Positions 1 to 5,194 of a stretch of DNA of 13,478 nucleotides are shown here, piece by piece (position 1 is the stretch's first letter; every line of letters begins with the position of its first letter). The translations under genes and the position numbers were made by a program. The stretch is taken from positions 1 through 13,478 of the forward strand of contig JAPOQV010000129.1 in NCBI GenBank assembly GCA_026710565.1. Direction: 5' to 3'. This DNA is from Spirochaetaceae bacterium. Lineage in GTDB: Bacteria; Spirochaetota; Spirochaetia; SZUA-6; Bin103. The notes under the pieces were generated by a model that had not been told where the DNA came from, did no database searches, and saw only the letters and a list, made by a program, of their open reading frames with translations.

Positions 1-95
1 GGGCCCCTTTGCGTGCGGGCCCGGGGCCCCCCGGCCTCCCCCCGGAACTCCACCCCCCGGGAGCCCTCCGGGCCCCCCGAGCCGCTGGCTCGGCC
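1..95. other. Probable low-quality contig end
   Basis: This stretch is almost pure G/C with many C runs of five or six. In the GH95 frame it translates to proline/arginine-rich text that ends RNSTPREPSGPPEP. GH95 proteins should read close to MNYWPAEPSxLPEL at exactly this place, and good homology resumes at CHEPLF. The NYWP motif appears corrupted in place, with the frame kept. Inferred to be base-call or assembly error at a contig end rather than biology. Confidence 0.55.
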
Positions 96-1257
96 GGAGT
101 GCCACGAGCCGCTGTTCCACCTCACCGAGCGCTTGGGTGCGGCCGGCGGACGGGCGGCACGGGAGCTGGGATGCCGGGGGTTCTTTGCCGGCGTCGACAC
201 CGACGCGTGGGGGTACGCGGCGGTGTACGGAGAACCGGTCTGGGGGATGTGGCTGATGGGCGCAGCCTGGTGCGCCCAGCACATGATCGACCACTACCGC
301 TACACGCTGGACCGGGCGTTCCTGTCGGAGCGCGCCTATCCCGTGCTCAGGGAATGTTCGCTGTTCCTGCTCGACTGGCTCGCGGTGGACGCGGATGACG
401 GCTCGCTGGTGTCCGGACCGGGCGTGTCGCCGGAGAACCAGTTCCTCGACGCGAGCGGCCGCGCCTGCAGCCTGTCGATGGGCTGCGCGTCCGACCAGGA
501 AACCATCTGGCACACCTTCGACGGCTTCATCGAGGCCGCCGAAGCCCTGGAGATCGACGACGGCCTGCTGCACCAGGTCCGTGCGGCACGCGACCGCCTG
601 GCGCTGCCGGCGGTCGGAGGCGACGGCAGGATCCGCGAGTGGCGTCACGAACCCGCGGAGGCGGAGCCCGGCCACCGCCATGTCTCCCACCTGTACGGGC
701 TGATGCCCGGCTACCGGGTGCAGCCCGACCGCAATCCGGAGCTGGCGCGGGCGGCGCTGCGTTCCGTCGAGCACCGGCTGCGCCACGACTACGACGCGCA
801 GGGCTGGAGCCTGGGCTGGATCGCGGCCATCCTGGCACGGCTCCGCCTGGGCGATCGCGCGCTGGAGCTGATCGAGCGGTCGTTCGCCCGCAAGCTCTAT
901 CCGAACCTGTTCGTGGACGCCCACGGACAGGTCCAGGTCGGCGACATGATGGGCGTCGCCGCCGCGATCACGGAGATGCTGCTGCAGAGCCACGCCGGCG
1001 TCATCCACCTGCTGCCGGCGCTGCCGGCCGCGTGGGCCGACGGCTCCTTCCGCGGCTTCCGCGCACGCGGCGCCTGCTCGGTGGACGCCCGCTGGCGCGA
1101 CGGCGTTCTGATCGAGGCGGTGGTACGGGCGGACGTCGACGGCCGGTGCCGCGTCCGTTACGGCAGCAACGTCCGTGATCTGGAGACCCGAGCAGGCGGC
1201 AGCTACACCCTGCGCTTTCGCGCCGACGCGGCGTCGCGGGTCAGTCGATCGTCGTGA
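1..1257 (+). CDS. GH95-like alpha-L-fucosidase/galactosidase, C-terminal part
   Basis: The frame is open from the window edge to TGA at 1255-1257, so the N-terminus lies outside; GH95 enzymes are usually 750-850 aa and about 380 credible residues are seen here. Family landmarks in order: CHEPLF (about 100-117), a TDAWG/WGMW helix, the SPEN motif at 427-438 whose Glu codon (433-435) matches the general acid, the HRHVSHLYGLMPG stretch near 676-714, and EMLLQSH...HLLPALPAAW near 973-1035, followed by a beta-sandwich tail. This is the (alpha/alpha)6 barrel plus C-terminal domain of GH95, which removes alpha-1,2-L-fucose or alpha-L-galactose from glycans. The usual IDGNFG motif, which I recall holding the catalytic Asp, reads VGDMMG here, so activity is uncertain. 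The 3' end overlaps the convergent beta-helix gene by 17 bp. No partner gene on the same strand is visible. Family assignment is firm; substrate is inference. Confidence 0.85.
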   Translation, partial: GPLCVRARGPPASPRNSTPREPSGPPEPLARPECHEPLFHLTERLGAAGGRAARELGCRGFFAGVDTDAWGYAAVYGEPVWGMWLMGAAWCAQHMIDHYRYTLDRAFLSERAYPVLRECSLFLLDWLAVDADDGSLVSGPGVSPENQFLDASGRACSLSMGCASDQETIWHTFDGFIEAAEALEIDDGLLHQVRAARDRLALPAVGGDGRIREWRHEPAEAEPGHRHVSHLYGLMPGYRVQPDRNPELARAALRSVEHRLRHDYDAQGWSLGWIAAILARLRLGDRALELIERSFARKLYPNLFVDAHGQVQVGDMMGVAAAITEMLLQSHAGVIHLLPALPAAWADGSFRGFRARGACSVDARWRDGVLIEAVVRADVDGRCRVRYGSNVRDLETRAGGSYTLRFRADAASRVSRSS

Positions 1258-3025
1258 CCTCGGTCGCGGTCGCGGGGTCCCACTCCACCCTCCGCTCCGC
1301 CTGATACGGCGACGGCTGCCAGTCGTTGCCCTGGAAGGTCACCCGGCTGGACAGCTCCACCCAGATGGAGCCCCGTTCGGGATTGTTCTGCGCACGCGGG
1401 GTGGGATTGCTGAACGTGTTGCCACGCACCGTCACGTCTCGCGCTGAGCTGACGATCATGGCCCTGCGCGGGTAGTCGACGAAGCGGTTGTTCTCGAAGA
1501 CGAGGTCCCCGAAGATCGGGTAAGCGGTGCGATAGAGAGAGCCCGAGTCGCCGAGGGTGCTGGTGGGGTTCGGGGAACCGTGCTGGGTGATCGGTACTCC
1601 CGCCGGCAGAAACGCGCTGACGTACACCACGGCCTTGCCCCAGTCGTTCACGTCGCACGTGTCGAAGGTGTTGTCGCGGACGACCAGATCCTCGACCCCC
1701 ATGCCTTCCGACCACATGCCAAAGCTGGCCCCGGTCTCGATCTGCACCGCGGCGCCCTGGTTCCGATAGAACCGGTTGCCTTCCACCAAGCCGTGGCACG
1801 CCTGCAAGAGAACGCCGCGCGCGCGGTTCTCGTGGAATTGGTTGCCACGGACCAGGTAGTGGGAGCTGTCGTAGCGGCGGTTGAACAGGATGGTCTGCGG
1901 GTCCAGATCCGGCGGCAGCACGTCGGCGAAGGCCAGCTCGCACTCGTAGCCCGGCAGGTAGCGTGCATCGGTGACCCGGCTCGCGAACCCGGTCGGTGAC
2001 AGGTCCGGACGCCGGAACTCGACCGGATCGCCCGCGTGCAGCGGCCGCTCGTCCTCGCGGACGTTGCGCGCGATCAGGGTGTGGCGCCGCACGTCGCGCA
2101 CGCCCATCGAGATGTTGTCGTGGATGTTCAGGCAGTCGTCGCCGTGGAAGCTGAAGTCGCAGCCTTCGAGCCGGAAATACCCGCGGCTCTGGGCCAGGTG
2201 CATGCCGTCCGACGTGGTGGTGATGCGGCGGTTGGCTCCGGGCCGCAGGGCGATCCTGCAGCCTACTGCCTCCCAGTGGGCGGTGTCCCCGCGGACGATG
2301 AAGCCGGCGCCCGGGGCCGAGTGGACGGTGATCCGCTGCAGCGACAGGTGGCGGCAGTCGGTGATCGTGAACGCCGGCGAGTCGTGCAGGTAGTGCCGGA
2401 CCAGGTACACGGATCCCGGCTTGAAGAGAAGCTCCGAGACCTTGTTCAGATCGAGGTGGCAGCGCAGCACGTTGGCGCCGGCCTTGCTTACGCGGGTGAA
2501 TCCGCGCCCGTGCTCCCTGCCCTCTTCGCACCCCGGCGTAAGCCGCTGCGGATCCAGCGCGTTCATGGTGGCGAAGGTCATGCCGGCGTCGGCGGTGTCG
2601 TGCTCGGTGAATTCCAGTTCGACCCAGTCTCGGTCCGGTCCGGTGCCGCGAACGTGGGCCACGCTGGCCAGCGGCGCCGTGCTCCAGTCCCAATCGACCA
2701 CCAGGTCACGCATGACGATGCGCCGGCAGTCGGAAACGTGGATGAAGTCCTCATCCCTGCTGAAGATCAGCTCGGCCCCGTTCCCCTCGAGTGTGAAGTC
2801 CTTGAGACCGCGCAGGCAGAGCGGTCGCGCCGTCGCGAAGCGGTAGACTCCTGGCGGCACGCTCAGCGTGGAGACACCCCGGTCGCGGCTGTGGTCGAGT
2901 GCCTTCTGGAAGGCTGAATGGTTGTCGCGGGCGGCCGGATCGGCGCCGAAGTCCCGGACCGAAGCCCGCTTCGACTGAAGCGGGGCGGGAGCGGTCACGA
3001 CGATGGTCAGATCCTCTGCTCGCAT
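1241..3025 (-). CDS. GH110-like right-handed beta-helix glycosidase (putative alpha-1,3-galactosidase)
   Basis: A 594-aa protein without a signal peptide. Residues 20-65 (ASVRDFGADP...DNHSAFQKAL...VPPGVYRF) are the pectate-lyase-superfamily opening of a right-handed parallel beta-helix. The core carries TTSDGMHL (270-276) and HGDDCLNIHD (294-303), matching the TTADAxHF and DDAxNxHG signatures of GH110 alpha-1,3-galactosidases. Asp273, Asp296 and Asp297 have the same 23/24-residue spacing as the active-site Asp321/344/345 I recall for a marine GH110. Further helix turns (GNxF, NNRF, GNTF) run to about residue 575. GH110 enzymes release alpha-1,3-linked galactose from blood-group-B-type or algal galactans. 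A purine-rich GAGAGAGGA lies directly before the ATG. The gene is downstream of, but separated by a terminator from, the solute-binding protein gene, and its 3' end overlaps the GH95-like gene. A diverged relative with another specificity is possible. Confidence 0.72.
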   Translation of the reverse strand: MRAEDLTIVVTAPAPLQSKRASVRDFGADPAARDNHSAFQKALDHSRDRGVSTLSVPPGVYRFATARPLCLRGLKDFTLEGNGAELIFSRDEDFIHVSDCRRIVMRDLVVDWDWSTAPLASVAHVRGTGPDRDWVELEFTEHDTADAGMTFATMNALDPQRLTPGCEEGREHGRGFTRVSKAGANVLRCHLDLNKVSELLFKPGSVYLVRHYLHDSPAFTITDCRHLSLQRITVHSAPGAGFIVRGDTAHWEAVGCRIALRPGANRRITTTSDGMHLAQSRGYFRLEGCDFSFHGDDCLNIHDNISMGVRDVRRHTLIARNVREDERPLHAGDPVEFRRPDLSPTGFASRVTDARYLPGYECELAFADVLPPDLDPQTILFNRRYDSSHYLVRGNQFHENRARGVLLQACHGLVEGNRFYRNQGAAVQIETGASFGMWSEGMGVEDLVVRDNTFDTCDVNDWGKAVVYVSAFLPAGVPITQHGSPNPTSTLGDSGSLYRTAYPIFGDLVFENNRFVDYPRRAMIVSSARDVTVRGNTFSNPTPRAQNNPERGSIWVELSSRVTFQGNDWQPSPYQAERRVEWDPATATEVTTID

Positions 3026-3052
3026 TCCTCTCTCACTGTGGCCGTTGAACGA

Positions 3053-3058
3053 AGCCTA
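3053..3058 (-). promoter_or_regulatory. Possible -10 hexamer for the beta-helix gene
   Basis: On the minus strand TAGGCT lies 27 nt before the ATG of the beta-helix gene, just after the T-tract of the upstream terminator. The same hexamer precedes the PhyH gene at 7041-7046. No convincing -35 element is seen, so this is weak. Confidence 0.25.
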
Positions 3059-3063
3059 AACCC

Positions 3064-3100
3064 AAAAAAGGACACGCCGGCTCTCGTGCCGGCGTGTCCT
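3064..3100 (-). terminator. Rho-independent terminator of the solute-binding protein gene
   Basis: A perfect 12-bp inverted repeat, GGACACGCCGGC (3070-3081) and GCCGGCGTGTCC (3088-3099), has a 6-nt loop; one more A-T pair extends it. Read on the minus strand the stem is followed by six T residues (complement of 3064-3069). It sits about 70 nt past the stop codon at 3168 and upstream of the beta-helix gene, so it should insulate the two minus-strand genes from each other. Confidence 0.9.
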
Positions 3101-3103
3101 CAT

Positions 3104-3120
3104 CGACGCGTGGTGCGTCG
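3104..3120 (-). repeat. Short hairpin in the 3' UTR
   Basis: CGACGC (3104-3109) pairs with GCGTCG (3115-3120) around a 5-nt loop, three bases from the terminator stem. With the palindrome at 3141-3158 it forms a series of structures in the 3' end of the solute-binding protein mRNA; such structures can protect abundant messages from 3' exonucleases. The function is inference. Confidence 0.5.
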
Positions 3121-3140
3121 CCGCTCGAAACGAGTCGTCA

Positions 3141-3158
3141 CGCCCCCTCGAGGGGGCG
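3141..3158. repeat. Perfect 18-bp GC-rich palindrome
   Basis: CGCCCCCTCGAGGGGGCG is exactly self-complementary and lies 10 nt past the solute-binding protein stop codon on the minus strand. As RNA it would fold into a strong stem with a UCGA loop, the first of three hairpins before the T-tract. There is no T-run after it, so alone it is not a typical terminator. Confidence 0.6.
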
Positions 3159-3167
3159 CGACAGTTG

Positions 3168-4778
3168 TTACATGCCGAGATTGGCGCGGTAGATGCTCGT
3201 CGCCTCGGCCTCGAACTGGGCGAGTCCCGCCTGCCCGGCCTTCTCCTGGAACTCGGCGATCAGGCTGACCGCCTCTTCCTCGGTTTCCGCGAAGACCATG
3301 CGCGCGAAGTAGTCCTCGAACAGCTTTTCCACCCGCTCGCGGATGATGCCGATTTCGCTGTCACCGCGGATCGGGACGTACAACTCGGGACCGGCCGTGA
3401 AGTAGGGTGACATCTTCTCGACGAAAGCGACGTCGTTCTCACTCGGCCCACTCTGCCAGCGGGGTGCGCCCAGCTTGATGCCGTCCAGGGTGATGATCGG
3501 CGGCAGATGAATCCCGGCCGTGATCAGGTTGGTCCAGTCGGCATTCACCAGATCCAGGAACTCCGGGAACCAGGTCGGCAGCCCGTCCGGGAAGACCGAG
3601 GTGACGTAGTTGTCGGGATTGTACGAGAAGTGGGGGCCGTTCACCGGATCACCGGTCCAGGCCTCGCCCTCGACACCGACGGACGTGTCGACGAACCCCT
3701 CGGGGCTGGCGTAATACTGGACGAAGCGGATGGCGCGATCCGACTTGTCCGACCCGGTCGGGAACACGTCGGCCATCCACGGCGTGCGCCACAGGCTGTA
3801 GGCGTAGGTGTCCCACGGGGGCAGCACGTAGCGCGTGGTGCCGGTCTCACCGATCGGCATCGACTGACCGGGGGGGCAGTCGTTGGTCATGATCACGATG
3901 ACGTTGCCGGCCACCCATTCTTCATGGACCTCGGACGTCCAGATGAGCGCCTCCTCCGGGTACAGGCCCTCACGCGCCAGCTTGTTCATGAACTTGATCG
4001 CCTCCGGGAACTGCGGATGGCTGGTGTAGTACTTGATCTCCTTCGTGTCGGCGTCGGCGTAGTAGTTGCCCCACGTGTGGTTGGTGCCGAAGTGGTAGGT
4101 GAACCACGCGTGCTTGGTGTTCTTGTCGCCCAGGACCGGGATCTTGTCCGGGTGATTCGCCGCCATGGCCTTGACGGCCTCATAGAACTGGTCGGCGTTG
4201 CGGATCTCCGGCGCGCCGATCTCATCGAAGTAGTCCTGGCGCACGCCGAAGCGCGGCAGCCAGCACGGAATCGCGAACCCGACTTCGGCCGCTATGGCGG
4301 AGTCCTTCGACGCCAGGTTGCCACCGAAGGCCAGCCGATAGGTCTTGCCGTCGCTGTGCGCGTACGTGCCGCCCAACAGCCCGGGGCCGATATTCTCGTC
4401 CAGGTAGGCGCGGAAGCTCGGCGCATGCATGTCGATCAGCTCGTTGACGTCATGGACCAGGCCGGCGTCCATCAACTGTGGCACGCCCGGGTTGTTCCAG
4501 TCGACGACCATCAGGTCCGGCCAGTCGTTGCTGGCGATCATGAGGTTGATGCCCTCGCCGGTCGAGTCGTCCTCGGGCGGCTTGCGAACATCCAGGTTGA
4601 CGCCGGTCTTCTCGGTGACGAGTTCCGCTCCCCGGCCCTCCCACGGCTGGAACCAGCCACGGTCCGAGTAGACCGTCAACGTCACGGGCGACGTGTCCAT
4701 CATCCAGTCGTCGGCGAAGACGGGCACGGCGGCGCATAGTGTGGCCACCGTGACTGCGAGTACCACGGTTCTTCTCAT
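3168..4778 (-). CDS. ABC-transporter extracellular solute-binding protein, sugar type
   Basis: A 536-aa secreted protein. The start at 4778 is chosen because AGGAG lies 7 nt upstream and because it begins a classic signal peptide, MRRTVVLAVTVATLCAAVPVFA, with predicted cleavage before DDW. The open frame runs 41 codons further up but without a plausible signal. The Cys at residue 15 is not in a lipobox, so signal peptidase I processing is expected. The mature part opens with a beta strand (VTLTVYSDRGW), then ASNDWPDLMVVDW (the family-1 SBP hinge pattern) and LMDAGLVHDVNELI, and is rich in aromatic residues, as in large (500+ aa) oligosaccharide binders of the LplA/LipO type. Its role would be periplasmic or surface capture of a sugar or oligosaccharide for an ABC importer. 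No permease or ATPase gene adjoins it. A strong terminator follows. The substrate is unknown; the neighbouring GH110- and GH95-like genes suggest galactose- or fucose-containing glycans. Confidence 0.88.
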   Translation of the reverse strand: MRRTVVLAVTVATLCAAVPVFADDWMMDTSPVTLTVYSDRGWFQPWEGRGAELVTEKTGVNLDVRKPPEDDSTGEGINLMIASNDWPDLMVVDWNNPGVPQLMDAGLVHDVNELIDMHAPSFRAYLDENIGPGLLGGTYAHSDGKTYRLAFGGNLASKDSAIAAEVGFAIPCWLPRFGVRQDYFDEIGAPEIRNADQFYEAVKAMAANHPDKIPVLGDKNTKHAWFTYHFGTNHTWGNYYADADTKEIKYYTSHPQFPEAIKFMNKLAREGLYPEEALIWTSEVHEEWVAGNVIVIMTNDCPPGQSMPIGETGTTRYVLPPWDTYAYSLWRTPWMADVFPTGSDKSDRAIRFVQYYASPEGFVDTSVGVEGEAWTGDPVNGPHFSYNPDNYVTSVFPDGLPTWFPEFLDLVNADWTNLITAGIHLPPIITLDGIKLGAPRWQSGPSENDVAFVEKMSPYFTAGPELYVPIRGDSEIGIIRERVEKLFEDYFARMVFAETEEEAVSLIAEFQEKAGQAGLAQFEAEATSIYRANLGM

Positions 4779-4847
4779 CGCAAATCTCCTGAGGCGTGTG
4801 GAATCTGAAATCGGAGCGCCCGGCGGGGGCGGCACCGTTGACCCTGC

Positions 4848-4877
4848 AGCGTAGCGCACCTCGGCTTGCGCCGGCAA
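4848..4877 (-). promoter_or_regulatory. Candidate promoter of the solute-binding protein gene
   Basis: On the minus strand TTGCCG (complement of 4872-4877) and TACGCT (complement of 4848-4853) are separated by 18 bp and lie about 70 nt before the ATG at 4778. The match to sigma-70-type boxes is moderate and DNA this GC-rich gives chance hits. Confidence 0.3.
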
Positions 4878-4986
4878 CCCGACGAGCCGGCCGGCCGGCA
4901 CCGCCTCCGAGCAGCCCTCGAGGCGCGGATTCCACCCGGCGCCGGCTGGTCGTGGTGGCAGCCTGAGTTCTTCGCTGCCGGCCTGA

Positions 4987-5194
4987 GCTTCACCTGATCG
5001 ACTGGTCGATCACCGTGCGGAGATCGACCAGTCGATTGCGGAGAGCAAGGCATTCATCGCTACTCTACGGAAGGAAAATGTTTCCCTGCTTGCCGAGAAA
5101 CTCCGCGAACAGACCAGACGTCAAGCCATGCAGGCATCGTCTATACGCAGAAGAGATGGTCGATCGTGTGGAGTATCTGTGAGCCACTTCCCGG
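4987..5194 (+). pseudogene. Possible relic of a coiled-coil coding sequence in a lower-GC spacer
   Basis: From about 5040 to 5180 the base composition falls to near 50% G+C, unlike the flanking genes. Plus-strand frame 1 is open from 4987 to a stop at 5221-5223. Its middle reads IDQSIAESKAFIATLRKEN followed by VSLLAEKLREQTRRQ, a heptad-like, charged sequence that looks coding, but no start codon or ribosome binding site opens it and the sense degrades after about 5125. An alternative tiny frame starts at ATG 5078 behind GGAAGGAAA and ends at 5182 (34 codons); I do not recognise it. Apart from this and the palindromes I see nothing gene-like in 4779-5194. Confidence 0.2.
4997..5036. promoter_or_regulatory. 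Paired palindromes, probable operator
   Basis: ATCGACTGGTCGAT (4997-5010) and ATCGACCAGTCGAT (5023-5036) are each palindromic (ATCGAC-nn-GTCGAT), and the two are exact reverse complements, giving a 15-bp inverted repeat with a 10-bp spacer when the inner C-G pair is counted. Centre-to-centre distance is 26 bp. They lie about 120 bp upstream of the candidate solute-binding protein promoter. Two symmetric sites for a dimeric regulator are the simplest reading; a cruciform or RNA hairpin is the alternative. No regulator gene is in the window. Confidence 0.5.

Noticed and set aside
1203..2693. Minus-strand open frame overlapping the beta-helix gene in another frame
   Set aside because: Arg/Pro/Ala-rich shadow translation; the beta-helix frame carries GH110 motifs and a start with a purine-rich leader.
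3507..4739. Long plus-strand open frame opposite the solute-binding protein gene
   Set aside because: The opposite strand has a signal peptide, ribosome binding site and terminator; this frame has repetitive Val/Arg/Gly composition and no recognisable domain.
4779..4901. Longer start of the solute-binding protein at 4901
   Set aside because: It would place 41 residues before a standard signal peptide, while ATG 4778 has AGGAG at 7 nt.
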